Origin: Brasenia schreberi | Taxonomy: Eukaryota; Streptophyta; Magnoliopsida; Nymphaeales; Cabombaceae | Length of the DNA stretch: 64,000 nucleotides | Direction: 5' to 3' | Assembly: GCA_036023115.1 (NCBI GenBank) | Contig: JAYKKT010000061.1 | Coordinates: 14,839,001-14,903,000, forward strand | Shown: positions 33,454-44,841 of the stretch, piece by piece | Layout of the letters: the number at the start of each line of letters is the position of its first letter | How positions within the stretch are numbered: the stretch's first letter is position 1 | The notes under the pieces: generated by a model | Told to the model about the DNA's origin: nothing | Databases searched by the model: none | The model's input: the letters and a program-made list of their open reading frames with translations, nothing else | Program-made: the position numbers and the translations under genes

Positions 33454-35456
33454 TGTAAACACCCTAAATAAAAATTTTCTGAAAATACTCCAAAAATCAA
33501 AAGCTAACTTATTTAAATCTTTTAGCTTTAATTTAAAATAAAGATTTTAAAATGTTTCAAAATAAAGTTAAAAGTATAAAGCTCAGAAGATTGGAGTAAA
33601 GTAGGTTGACAGGTGGGGCCCGCTTCGAGGACGATTTCGCGAAGGATAAGCCGGAAATCAAGGGTGGAGATTAAGTCAAAGCATATCCTAACTCAAGATC
33701 AAATCAAAAGTTGACGGCCTCATCAAACCCAGTCCAATTCAACTCAGTGCTAGACATGATTAGCTTGAATTAAACATCAAGCCTTAGTTGAACCAAATGT
33801 TTTTAATTCAACCAATATCAGCATTTTTCTAGCCTTGTTCATCCTATATCCTTGGGCCAAAATTTATCAAATCACCTTCCTACCTAGACTTGATTAAGTA
33901 GAAAAATCAACAAATGAAGCCACTCGAAGAAGCAAGAGCTGGTCGTTTGAACTTGGAGGGCTCAAGCACCTAGCCCGCCATGGCTAGGTGCACCCAATCA
34001 AGACCAAAACCAGCCCATATGGGGCTGGTCCATGGCTGACCAAAAGGAGACCACTCTTCTCTCTCTTCCACGTGAACATGATGGACTTTGAGTTGGATTT
34101 GGATAATGGGTCACCCACCCCAAGGAAGGGCTTAGAAAGACCCCCTTGGCTTATAAATAGAAGCCAAGGGGAGGGGGGGCTGGACATCTTGGGCTTGAGA
34201 GAGTGTTGTACCTTGGTTCATATTGTGAGTAATCTTAGGCTTCTAGGGAGAGGCCTAGAGTGGGAAGAGTGTGTTAGGATCAAGGCTTTTGGGTTTGGGT
34301 GAGAAAAATGAGTGAAAAGGAGGGAAGGTGAGGGCCGAGCACCATCTTTGGAAGCCATTTCATTGGGAGTCTGGGTAAGTACTGGTTCTAGCTTGATTAA
34401 ATCCCCAAATCTTCTTATTATTCAATTGAAAAGAGGTTGTATTAATGAAGCTTTGTCTCCTCCCATGATGTAATAGAAGTAGATGTGCTAAAATTTCCCT
34501 TTCCTTTGCTTATGCACTCTATGTGTTTTAGTTCTTGATTCTACCCCAATATATGCTATAAACACTCTATAACTTCTTATCCCCTCTATGCTTAAGCTAT
34601 TAGATATATTTCAATTCATTTCTCTTTAGTATTTAAATTTGGGATGTTTTGTTGTTGTACTTTAATTCGTGTGAGTTTTCTTTACGTATGTTCTAAAACC
34701 TGAAAACTGATTTTCAACATTATTGCATATGTTGATTGTCTGATTTTTCATTTCTGAACCGCTGCTCTAATCCCTCCAAAATTTTGCACTATATCTACAC
34801 ACACAGGCCCACTCATAATAAAATTTTCAAGAATTTTAGGGTCCAGCAACTATGTAATTAAAATGATACAAAATCAGGGAAACTTTTGCAAACTGTCTGT
34901 CAGCTCAGTTTTCCTACAATAGAGCCTGGGTATTCATTACATAACTCTGTCTGTAGGCATCCAAAATCAATGATTCTTGGTTAATTGGAAAGCTCTATAG
35001 CTTTCTAACAGTACACTAAATTTGGAACTCTGAGCACCGAGATTAAGGCTCATCTTTGAGCCTCTGTATTTTTGTGACAAAACAGTTTCGGGTGTCTAAG
35101 TAGAGGAGGCACTTCATTGAATTAATTTTGCAATATCCTAATCTCGAATTCAAAACCAAAAAGTGTCCTAGACTCTCCACATCTCAAGTCCTGTAAACTT
35201 TTGGTGATTTTTGGAGGTCTTTAAGGCACTCAAAATAATTTTCTGTTTTTTAGAACTTGTACATTTTGAACTTGAAAACCAAGTGCACTAGTTTGTTATT
35301 TTTCAACACCTTGTTTTCACGTGAATTTTGAATATCACCTATCTATATGGAATCCTTAAGCGCTTAGGTTAACCCTTGAGTATCGGTTCAAGAAAGTCTA
35401 AAGTGAAAAGAGCCCGCTTAGCCACAATCGCCAAGTCGGATTCACACTTTTGCTAG
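33454..35456 (+). mobile_element. LTR 4, family TGTAAACACC, truncated, inside copia-2
   Basis: Starts TGTAAACACCCTAAATAAAAATTTT and follows solo LTR 3 along its length, with the TATA inverted repeat (34144-34169), but stops at ttttgctag, about 90 bases short of the family end. The copia-2 protease frame resumes on both sides: KVANDSLVPMKGK at the left, WIIDSG and ETTSI at the right. The left flank is tacct; no right duplicate remains because the end is deleted. It inserted after copia-2. Confidence 0.88.
34144..34169 (+). promoter_or_regulatory. LTR TATA box in inverted repeat with paired change, LTR 4
   Basis: Arms ccttggctt and aagccaagg, loop ataaatag; TATAAATA at 34152-34159. Both arms differ from the sisters (C to T and G to A at facing positions), so pairing is kept. 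Confidence 0.8.
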
Positions 35457-35560
35457 TATGGAAGTAGTCTCATACCTTATGAAGTTAGATTTATCACCTA
35501 CCATATGATCGATGACTCCAGAGTCTATAATCCATAAATTGAAACATGCATAATTTTTTA
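35457..35560 (-). pseudogene. Copia-2 protease active-site region
   Basis: The minus strand reads WIIDSGVIDHM (35501-35534), the aspartic protease motif (WIxDSGATxHM) with the Ala-Thr after DSG changed to Val-Ile. The continuation across the LTR insertion lies at about 33380-33453. Confidence 0.85.
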
Positions 35561-36696
35561 AAAAAGAGTTACCACTAATGTTTGATGAAGATGTTTAGGG
35601 CTGCTCACGTAATCTCAATTTAATTTCTGCAAGTTTTTTCTTTAATTCTATAATTTCATTCATAGAACTGGACTCTGCTTTCTTCTCACTCGTGATTTTC
35701 ATAATCCTTGTAATGTGCAAGCCTACCTATAATCTCTCAGCAATGTTCACGAGTATATCGTCTCTTCCCACAATATGTGCACTAAAGCTTATCCTTATCT
35801 TCATATTTATGAGATTGTCCTCTTCCTCTACCTCTAATCGAGTCTCTTCCTCTTTGGTAGTTAATATGTCCCTTCTAACAAATGCAACCTTCTTGAATTG
35901 TACTTGCTCTCTTTTCTCTAAATTTCTTCGATCTTCATATCTTAACAAAAGAGAATATATTGTTCCCACTGAGGGAAGTTCTTCTTTGATGAGAATACTC
36001 AACTTTATTGGTTCATATTCTTGGGATATATCCCATAGAAGATAAAAGACTTTTCAAATTTCTCTGTTTGCATTTCTCTCCTTTATACAATGACTACATT
36101 TATTCTCTATAATGTATCTTTGTTCATTTCAAAGCCCATAAAGTTCTCCATAATAGTCGCTAATAGATTGGTCACCCTGGCAACATTTCTTGATTTTTTT
36201 AGTATTTCATACTCTTTAACTATATTTCTTTGTCGGAAATATGCTTTATCGACTAAAGACTATATTTTTGCAGTTAATTCCATATATAGATAGATGTATT
36301 CATAGATTGAATTAACTATGAACTTACCAAGGCATCATCTTTAGATCGTCTTTCAAAATCTGCACTCTCCTCATTTGGCTGAATCTTATCTTGATAATTT
36401 ATAGTTTTCCTCTAGATCGAAGAACCAACTCGATAGATCTTGCCCATTCCCTGTAATTCCTACCTTCCAATGAATATTAATGATCTGAAATCTGATCATT
36501 TCCATAGGCTATACCTTGGGATTTTTCTTTTAATCTTTCTTTCACCTTGTATATATATGTTCTTAACTCAAATTTTCTAGCGACTTGTAGATCTGTAGAA
36601 TTTCTTCACTTGAGATTAGTCTTTAAGCTCTTGTTCTTCTAGTTACTCCACACGTTACCAATTATCTTGCTTCACCACCATCAAAACTGCTCAATA
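35561..36696 (-). pseudogene. Copia-2 gag with altered zinc knuckle
   Basis: A knuckle CTYCGKRRYTREHC is read on the minus strand near 35735-35790, with Tyr in place of the CCHC His, followed by a stop. Upstream toward 36696 is the gag body in broken frames (91 codons open at 35727-36002 in another frame). The sequence next to the LTR contains the primer-binding site. Confidence 0.65.
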
Positions 36697-36709
36697 GGCT
36701 ATGATACCA
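36697..36709 (-). promoter_or_regulatory. Primer-binding site of copia-2
   Basis: The minus strand reads TGGTATCATAGCC, adjoining the LTR edge; complementary to the initiator tRNA-Met 3' end with one change from TGGTATCAGAGC. Confidence 0.85.
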
Positions 36710-37077
36710 TGTCATAATTAATCAAATAAGCAATGAAAACCATCATATTTGAAATCACAAGATGGATTGGAGAAGTCGGTAGGCCATAATCTCTGCAACT
36801 GCCATGCTCTCTTTCCTATGTTTTTATTCCTTAATCACTAAAGAATGTTGGTAGGGTCTCCCTTTAAATACCAACTTTACACTAATACAAAATATTACTT
36901 AAGTGCCATTAATGAACCTAATTTAAAGATACCTTTAAAAATTAAAATAACACTAGACACTACACTAAACCACAACAATGAAATAAGAATAAAATTGCAG
37001 CAACATATTCTTGATTCACGTATCAAGCAGTGGCTTCCTTGTCTTCTCACTTTCCTACCTGCTTCATACCCTCAACA
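36710..37077 (-). repeat. Copia-2 5' LTR
   Basis: Starts tgtcataattaatca on the plus strand and ends ...accctcaaca, followed by target repeat ctaat (37078-37082). Shares most of its sequence with 30155-30543. Confidence 0.9.
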
Positions 37078-37082
37078 CTAAT
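37078..37082. repeat. Target-site duplication (right) of copia-2
   Basis: ctaat, identical to 30150-30154. Confidence 0.9.
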
Positions 37083-37271
37083 GACAAAATTGATTGAGCA
37101 TGTTAGCATGTTGGAGCATGGGAGTAAATATGCACATCATCTTCTTGGTAAGTTGATGAAGAATTACTTTGTTTTGTTTTTTATTTTTAAATATATTTTT
37201 AAAACATTATGAAAATAATTTTTATTGTTATTTTTCAAGATATGACTGAAACCATCAATATCTCTAGTTAG

Positions 37272-37785
37272 ATGTATCAATGAAGTGAAATTTCTGAATG
37301 CTTTTGTTATTCAACTTTAATGTGGTTTCGTGGGTTTGGTGATTTTGATGATTGTGGACTTTGAGGAGTTGAATTACCTTTCTGTAATCTGATGAAATAT
37401 TATCTCAGCCTTTATTTTTAGTTGGAAATGTGTGTTCTTGAAAGGTACCTTCCAATATTATTTCAAATGTTACCCAATCAACATTATATCATTAGAATAT
37501 TTGCAGACTCCAGCAACTCCACTTACATAACATGCAGTGTTTTTACATGTGCTTAATGTATCATTGGTGCCTGTTGTCATAAACAGATCATGGAGATTCA
37601 AGATCCATAACATTAAAAGGATGCACAATATGCAGTATTGGGAGCAGTAGGATAGTGTTAAGTTGCTCTGATATGGCCATCTTCTGAACAGGTGAATATC
37701 CATCACATAAATATTACATGAGATTCAATCTCCAAATGCAAATACTGATGTTTAACTTTTTAAACTTTTAGATTTAGAATCCAGT
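37272..37785. other. Possible 3' UTR/downstream region of split gene
   Basis: Follows the stop of the putative terminal exon and ends at the LINE tail. No coding signal seen; no clear poly(A) signal identified. Confidence 0.3.
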
Positions 37786-40700
37786 TGTTACAACAACAAC
37801 TAAGCCTTTTCCCATACTAGACAGGGTCGGCTATATGGATTCTTTGTTTCCATAGATCCCTATCATGTGTCATGTTAGCAGTTAACTCCCAATAAGCTAG
37901 ATCATTCTTTATTGTTTCTTTCCAACACTTTTGTGGTCGTCCTCTACCTCTTTTAATACTTTCCAAATTTAGTTTTTCTAACCTTCTTACAGGTTCTTCT
38001 TTTGATCTTCTTTCTATATGTCCAAACCATCTTAAACGATGTTCTCTCATTTTATCCTCTATTGGTGTCACTCCTAATTTGTTTCTAATAACCTCATTAT
38101 GTATACGGTCTTTTTTTGTATGACCACTCATCCATCTCAACATCTTCATTTCTGTCACAGACATCTTTTGTACATGTTGATGATTAACTGCCCAACACTC
38201 AGAACCATAAAACATGGCAGGCCTAATTGCTGCTCTATAATATTTACCTTTTAACTTTCATGGTATCTTCTTATCACAAAGAATACCTGATGCTCCTCTC
38301 CATTTTAACCAACCAGCATTAATTCTATGTGTAACATCTCCATCAATTCTTTCATCACTCTGAAAAATTGACCCTAGGTATTTAAAACTTTCCTTTTGGG
38401 GAATGCAATATGTGCCAATTTTAATTTCTATGTCCTCTCAAGTAACCAAATGATCAAACTTACATTCCATATATTCCGTCTTTGTTCTACTAAGTCGGAG
38501 GCCTTTGCTTTCTAATGTTTCTCTCCATAGTTCCAATTTTCTATTAACTTTTTCCTTAGACTCCACTAATACAATGTCATCTGCAAATAACATACACCAA
38601 GGTACTTCATCTTGAATATGTTTTGTTAACTCATCCATCACCATTATAAATAAGTGTGGACTTAAAGTAGATCCTTGATAAACCCAATATTAACTTCAAA
38701 GAAGTCTGTCGTTCCTTCATGAGTCCTCACACATGTTTTTGCACTATCCTACATGTCTCTTATAAGAATAATGTATGTCAATGGGATACCTCTTTTTTCC
38801 AAAGTTCTTTAAAGAACCTCCCTCGGTACCCTATCATAAGCTTTTTCTAGATCAATAAATATCATGTGAACGTCTTTCTTTTTTGCTCTAAAATGTTCCA
38901 TAAGATGTCTCAAAAGGTAAATCGCTTCAATAGTAGATCTACCTAGCATAAATCCAAATTGGTTTTCTGTTGTACTTGATACTTGTCTTAACCTACGTTC
39001 GATAATTCTTTCCATTAATTTCATAGTATGACTCATTAACTTGATACCTTGATAATTCGCACAATTTTGAATGTCTCCCTTGTTCTTATATATGGGTATA
39101 AGTGTACTTGCTCTCCATTCCTCAGACATCTTTTGGTTTTTCTATATTTCATTAAATAGTCTTGTGAGCCAAGTGATTCCTATTTCTCCTAGTATTTTCC
39201 AAACTTCTATATGAATATTATCAGGTCCTACTGATTTACCACCCTTCATATGTTTAAGAGCCTCTTTGACTTCATTCTTTTGATACGTCGGTAGAAATTG
39301 TGGTTTATATACTTTTCTAACTTAGCTAAATCTCCTAAACTAATACTAATATCTTTATTTTCATTAAAAAGATAATAAAAATAGCTTTTCCATCTATTTC
39401 TTATATCATCATTTGTCACTAGAATTTTTTCCTCCTCGTCTTTTATGCATCTAACATAATTAAGATCTTTAGTTTTCTTATCTCTAGCCCTAGCTATCCT
39501 AAAAATATCTCTTTCACCCTCTTTTGAGTTGAGTTTTTTACATAAGTCCTCCCAAATCTTAGCTTTTGCTTCACTAACGGCCTTTTTCGCTTCCTTCTTT
39601 GCTTTCTTATAAGCTTCTAAAGTTTCACTAGTTTTCTTGGCATAATGTAATTTGTAACATAACCTCTTTGCCTTGATTTTATTTTGCACTACTTCACTCC
39701 ACCACGAAGCTTGTTTTTGTGCCGGTACACCACCCTTAGATACCCCTAACACATCTTTCGCCACTTTCTTAATATGTATAACCATATTGTTCCACATATC
39801 ACAGGGTGTGACAACATAATTCCAAACATCTCCTTGAAGGACTTTCTGTTTAAATATGTCTTCTTTCTCGCTTTTGAGGTTCTACCATTTAGTCCGAATA
39901 GCTCCATGCACTCTTTTTTTCTTTGTCCATTTTTTTCTTTGTAAATCCATAACTAAAAGTTGATGTTGGGTGGTTAAGCTTTCTCCTGAAATTACCTTAC
40001 AATCTTTACATCACGCTCTATCTTTTTTTCTACAAATAAAGTAATCAATTTGTGTTTGTAATAAGCCACTCTTATAAGTAGTTAAATGTTCATCTCATTT
40101 TTTGAAGATTGTATTGACTATAAAGAGATCAAATGCCATAGCAAAATTTAAAATCTCCCTACCTTCCTCGTTTATATCCCCAAAACCAAAGTTTCCATGA
40201 ATCCCTTGATATCCTAATGCCTCTTTACTGACATGTCCATTTAAATCTCCTCCTAAACAAATCATCTCCCTTTGTGGAATCTTTTGAAACACCTTATCTA
40301 ACTCTTTCCAAAAAACAGTCTTTATACTCTCTTCTAGTCCTACTTGGGATGCGTAAGCACAAACTATATTCAAATCCTCTGCTCCTAACACTAATTTCAG
40401 CATCATGATTCGGTCACCATATCGTTTTATGTCTACTACACTCTCCTTTAAATCTTTATTTATGATAATACCAACTCCGTTTCTAGCCTTTTCTTTACCT
40501 GAGTACCATAATTTAAAACCTGTATCCTCTATCTCCTTTGCTTTTTCTCCAACCCATTTTGTCTCTTGTAAACATAGAATATAAATCTTTCTCTGAATCA
40601 TAGTATCTACCACCTCCATTAGCTTATCGGATAATGTTCCAATATTTCAAAAACCAATAAGAATCTTATTATCTAGGACTAGCTTCCTTACCCCCCGCAT

Positions 40701-41057
40701 CCGTACATAATCAAAATGCGGAGACCCTCTCTGAAAATTTTTCACTACATTCAGGCGGCAATGTAGCGGGACTAACTTCTTTACCCACACCCGTCCATGA
40801 TGTGGGAACCCTCTCTGCAATTGATTCACTATATTCGGGCAAAAATGTAGTGGCCCTTGCTTACTTCTTATTGCATTCGGGCTCTACAGCAAGTCGCTAG
40901 GCGGGGACGCCTCAAAGCAATGCTCATAATTTTTGTAATCCATGTTATAAAAATCTGACGAAGTTTTACGCTGGCTGTCGAAAGCCTAACACAACCCTCC
41001 TCCTTTATCCGGGCTTGGGACCGGCAATGCTAGGGTGATCCCATACATGGGCAGAGT
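37786..41057 (-). mobile_element. RTE-clade LINE, near full length, minus strand
   Basis: About 3.27 kb, same family as 4018-7295. The 3' tail (acaacaacaac, i.e. TTG units) is at the left and the 5' end (ACTCTGCCCATG) at the right, parallel to ACTCCGATCATG in the other copy. I found no convincing target-site duplication: the right flank is taaaatgtaac and the left flank gaatccag. Limits are uncertain by a few bases. Confidence 0.88.
37817..40619 (-). pseudogene. LINE endonuclease-reverse transcriptase, broken
   Basis: Pieces in order: endonuclease 40095-40619 (ILCLQETKWVGEKAKEIED, GGDLNGHV), continuing in other frames past a stop at the end of IVNTIFKK; basic linker 39246-39797; RT 38809-39129 ([13 protein letters not shown]); RT catalytic block [10 protein letters not shown] near 38575-38605, intact here; C-terminal RTE domain 37817-38215 (RLRWFGHIERR, RGRGRPQKCWKE). 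Stops and frameshifts separate the pieces, so it is inactive. The FADD block and the longer endonuclease piece make it somewhat better preserved than the copy at 4-7 kb. Confidence 0.9.
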
Positions 41058-41907
41058 TAAAATGTAACATTTTATTGACTTTCTAAAAATTATCCATCTC
41101 TTTAGATCAGAGTTGATTCATTATTTGATTTGACTTGCATGAATCTCTCCCTCCCCTCTCTCTCTCTCTATATATATCTAGTTGTATCCTATATATATAA
41201 ATATATATATATATCTATATAGAGAGAGAGGATTTCCCTAAGAACCATGTAAAAGATTGTCTTCTTTCTCACATTCTCTCACATAAGCAGAAAAAGAATG
41301 AAAACCAAAACCAAGAGAGAATAGATGCAGGTCCTGGATAATACGGCCAACTAGAGTTGATCCACGTAAAAGACTGTCGTACCTCTCAAGTATTCCCTGT
41401 TTCAGACTTTGCATTTGTTACTTTTCCATCTTTGTATCCCCTCGTTGCTAGAATAGATGGGGACTTGTTTTGAACATAAGAAGCCAGAAACAATCATAAG
41501 CTTGGCATTGCCTTCAAAGTTCTTTGGTGATCATTACGATTGAAAACAACTCCCTGTCAAACTTTGCCAATGATGAAAAGTATCACCAAGACAATATATT
41601 TAGGTAATACTAATTGTGAGACTTTGTTGAAGAAAGGCATAAAAAAAGCACAAAATGATAATAGGAAGGACTGCAGAACTAACTTATTAAGCAAGATAAA
41701 ATGTTACAAAATGGACCACAATCATAACAATAAAATTTTAAATTCATGTGTATAGAGAATGAGGAATGTGCAATCAAATTTTAAATTCACGCAGTAACAA
41801 ATTATTAATATTGAACCCTTGGAGTGATGAAAATAAATGCAATCAAATACCAATCGAAAAAGTGTAAGATACAACGAACCAAGAAGTCAAAATGATTGTG
41901 CTACACG

Positions 41908-41991
<84 letters not shown>

Positions 41992-42449
41992 CAAAGGTGG
42001 CTCATGGGTTAGGCCCCAGATTTTTTAAACTTGTTATACTACAAATTTTAGGCCCCAAATATTAAGTCCAAATGACATCCAATTTCTGCTTTAGGCCCCA
42101 TCCATAATGTGCCAGACGGTCTGATTATCAATGGAAGCAATTGGTTGGGGCACATTGTCATTGAGAAATTTATAGGACACATTACCTCTCATAACTCTCC
42201 AAAGAGAGAGACCATAATGTGCTAGACGGAGGACACATCTCTCACAACTCCCCAAATTAATTGAGGGAGAGAAGAAGAAAGAAAGGGAGATGCTTCACCT
42301 GATTTTGCTCTCTGGTCCCGATGTTAGTACACACACAATTATATATATATATATAAAAGAGAAGAGAGAGAGAGAGATTGGCCAGGGAATATTGATGACA
42401 CCAGCAAGAAGATCCAAGGAGTTTTAAGCTCACTCTTGTAGATCGATTT
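41058..42449. other. Non-coding, microsatellite-rich stretch
   Basis: Holds CT/TA/GA tracts at 41151-41232 and 42340-42380 and a compound TA-GA microsatellite at 41912-41989. No gene recognised. Confidence 0.5.
41912..41989. repeat. Compound TA-GA microsatellite
   Basis: About 24 TA units (41912-41959) run directly into about 15 GA units (41959-41989). Confidence 0.95.
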
Positions 42450-42930
42450 TGTTGGTTGGCCTTCGGGGTTACTTCTGTTGTTCCTGTCGCAGTTTCAATT
42501 TGTGGAATTGTTGAAGTGAAAGTAGATCAAGATCAAAAAATTTCAGGTATGTGTTTTACGGTTTTCACAACCGATTTTTCACAAAAAGGATTTTCTTTAT
42601 TTATCACTAAGATTTTCACTATTTTTGTGAGTGTGCATTGCTCATTATTTATAGAACAATGCTTGCTCCACCCTCCCGGATATCTATATTGAGATTTTTT
42701 ATTTTGGAGCCCTTATCCAATTGGTTACAGAGCTCATCCATATGTAACCTCCTCTATAGGAAATGACTCGATGAACAATCCAGTCGTTCTTGTGAAATTG
42801 TCGAGAGTGGACATATTGACTTTACATCACTCGCTTGGCTATTCGAGTTAAATGTACTGACATACTGGTTTCTCGCCTACTTTTGTGGGGTTTTCCTAGT
42901 AATGTAATTTTATAAATGCTATTGTAATCA
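42450..42930 (-). repeat. Copia-1 3' LTR
   Basis: On the plus strand it starts TGTTGGTTGGCC like 8662 and 50454 and shares several blocks with them. It lacks the LINE fragment found there. The right limit is taken at gtaatca, just left of the stop and short purine tract that follow the RNase H end; it is approximate. Confidence 0.6.
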
Positions 42931-42966
42931 CTACCTGTTCTAAATTTTTTTACCTACACAACAATC

Positions 42967-44841
42967 AAACATATCTTAAACCCATGTTTATAACATGTTT
43001 TGAAAGAAGATCCTCTGTTATGCCTTTAGTCAACAGGTCTATCAACATATCTTGAGTTGGCACCTATAAGATGGATATTTTCTTTCTCATAACCATATCA
43101 TGTATATAGTGGTATTTCACCATTATATGCTTGCTTTTAAAGTTATTAGCTTCACTCTTGATTAAAGTAATTGATGCATTATTTTCATAATAAATGATAA
43201 TCAGCTTATCGGCTATGTCTAACTTCAAATCTCGTATGAAGTGACTTATCCAGATGACACTTATTGCAATCATACAATAAGTCATATACTCGGCTTTATG
43301 TGTATGCAATGCTACAAAACCTTGTTTCTTATATGTCCAAGAAACAACTCTACCACCAAATAAAAATATGTCCTAAGGTTGATTTGCTATCATCTTTGCT
43401 CCCAACAAAGTTAGCATTTGAGTATCCTACCACTTTATTTCATATGATGGAAAACATAATTTTAAGTCTTTTGTTCCTTTGAGATATCCTAAAATCCTTT
43501 TCACATATATCCAATGCTATCATTTAGGATTATTTTGATATATGCTCATAAGACCAACAACAAAACTGATATGAGGTCTTGTACATAATATACCATACAT
43601 CAAGATACTCACAACTTGTGTATAAGGAACGTTAGGCTTATCGTCCTCTTCACCGGGACAATTAGCCTTGCTATGTTTTACTCTTTTGCAATGGGTGTAG
43701 AAGTAGACTTGCATTCACCCATTTTAAACAAACTTCTTAAGGATATAATCAATATATCTCTCCCGACTTAGGCATAGAAGATTAGATTCTCTGTCTTGAA
43801 AAATCTTTATACTCAAGATATTGGATACTTCTCTCATATCTTTCATTTCAAACCTTGACTTGAACCATGACTTGGTTTTGATAATCATCTTATTGTCATT
43901 TCCAGTCAATAATATGTCATCTAAATATAATGATAAGATGATAAAGTGGCTCCCACTATTTCAGACATACACATAGTGATCAAACTTATTTGCCACAAAC
44001 AAAAGTTCAACAATGACATTTTGAAAAGTCAAATACGATTAACGAGGTGATTGTTTCAGGTCATACAGGGATTTTTTCAACCTATATAATTTATTTTCTT
44101 AGCCTTCAACTATATATCTTTCGGGGTACTGCATATATATGATTTCATCTAAATCTCCATTGAGAAAAGTAGTTTTTAAATCTAACTGATGTACATATCA
44201 AATCATAATATGCAGATATCGCCAGGATTATTCTTGTAGATGCAAAGCAACAGAGGAATATGTCTCAACATAATCTATCATCTTCTTTTGTAAAAATCCC
44301 TTTTTAACCAACCTCGCTTTAAACTTGTCGATTGCTCCATCGATTTTATATTTTTTTTCAGAACTCATTTGTAACTTATGACTTTTCTTCCTTTTGGCAA
44401 ATCAATCAACTCCCAAACTTGATTTTTCTCAATGAATTTGATTTCTTCATCCATAGCTTTCTCCCAATCTATTACTTCAGATGAGTTAATAGCCTGCTGA
44501 TAAGTCAAGTTATCAGTCAACTAATCTAAATCTACCAAATTACACATTTCTTGTGCAATATAAGTGTGATAATCCTTTAAGTAGGACGATGCGGCCCTAG
44601 GCCTTTTATGTCTACTTAAAGTTTTGGTTGATTTAGAAAGATTTTCTATGGGTTCAAATGATGATTGATCTAGATCTACTAGATCGTTAATATACTCATC
44701 ATTACCTTCAAAGATGTCATTCTTAGTACCTTTTTAGAATTCAACACTATACTCTCTATCAACCCATGATCGTTATGATAAATTCGATATCTTTTTGAGC
44801 CTTTAGGATATCCAATGAATACACATCTCAAGGACCTGTTG
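42967..44841 (-). pseudogene. Copia-1 RT and RNase H half
   Basis: From right to left on the minus strand: CVFIGYPKGSKRYRIY at about 44770-44820 (integrase-linker junction); RT with YLDDILL at about 43910-43930 (catalytic YxDD), SWFKSRFEMKDM (family LxxxFxMKDLG) and SRERYIDYILKKF; PYTQVVSILMY (family YxSAVGSLMY) at about 43600; and the RNase H end VPTQDMLIDLLTKGI at 43030-43065 with a stop about 18 codons later, next to the LTR. Frames are broken at several places. At 44842 a Ty3-type LTR begins, in the integrase C-terminal region. Enzymatic role if intact: cDNA synthesis and RNA removal. Confidence 0.85.

Larger units (their letters stand above)
30155..37077 (-). mobile_element. Copia-2, complete but dead Ty1/copia element
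   Basis: Both LTRs, the primer-binding site, the polypurine tract, all pol domains in copia order and a 5-base target duplication are present. The LTRs are 389 bases (30155-30543, downstream LTR on the minus strand) and 368 bases (36710-37077). On the minus strand they begin TGTTGAG and end TGACA. The LTRs differ at many sites and by small indels, so the insertion is old. A truncated LTR of another family sits inside at 33454-35456. The internal region has multiple stops and shifts. Confidence 0.93.
29970..37271 (+). pseudogene. Putative host terminal exons split by copia-2
   Basis: Removing copia-2 and one copy of its ctaat target duplication leaves one continuous frame from 30030 (ATG) through 30154 and 37083 to 37147. 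There a GT splice donor (ttg/gtaagt) starts a 92-base T-rich intron ending tttttcaag at 37239. Splicing keeps the frame and gives ten more codons and a stop (37269-37271). Upstream, an acceptor (aaatttag) at 29969 opens the same frame, but a TAA lies at 30027-30029. The peptide is about 70 residues, Leu/Met/His-rich and probably helical (pieces MENFLRQNKALHSEIAEM, EHVSMLEHGSKYAHHL). I do not recognise the family. The insertion must abolish or truncate any product. Confidence 0.45.
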
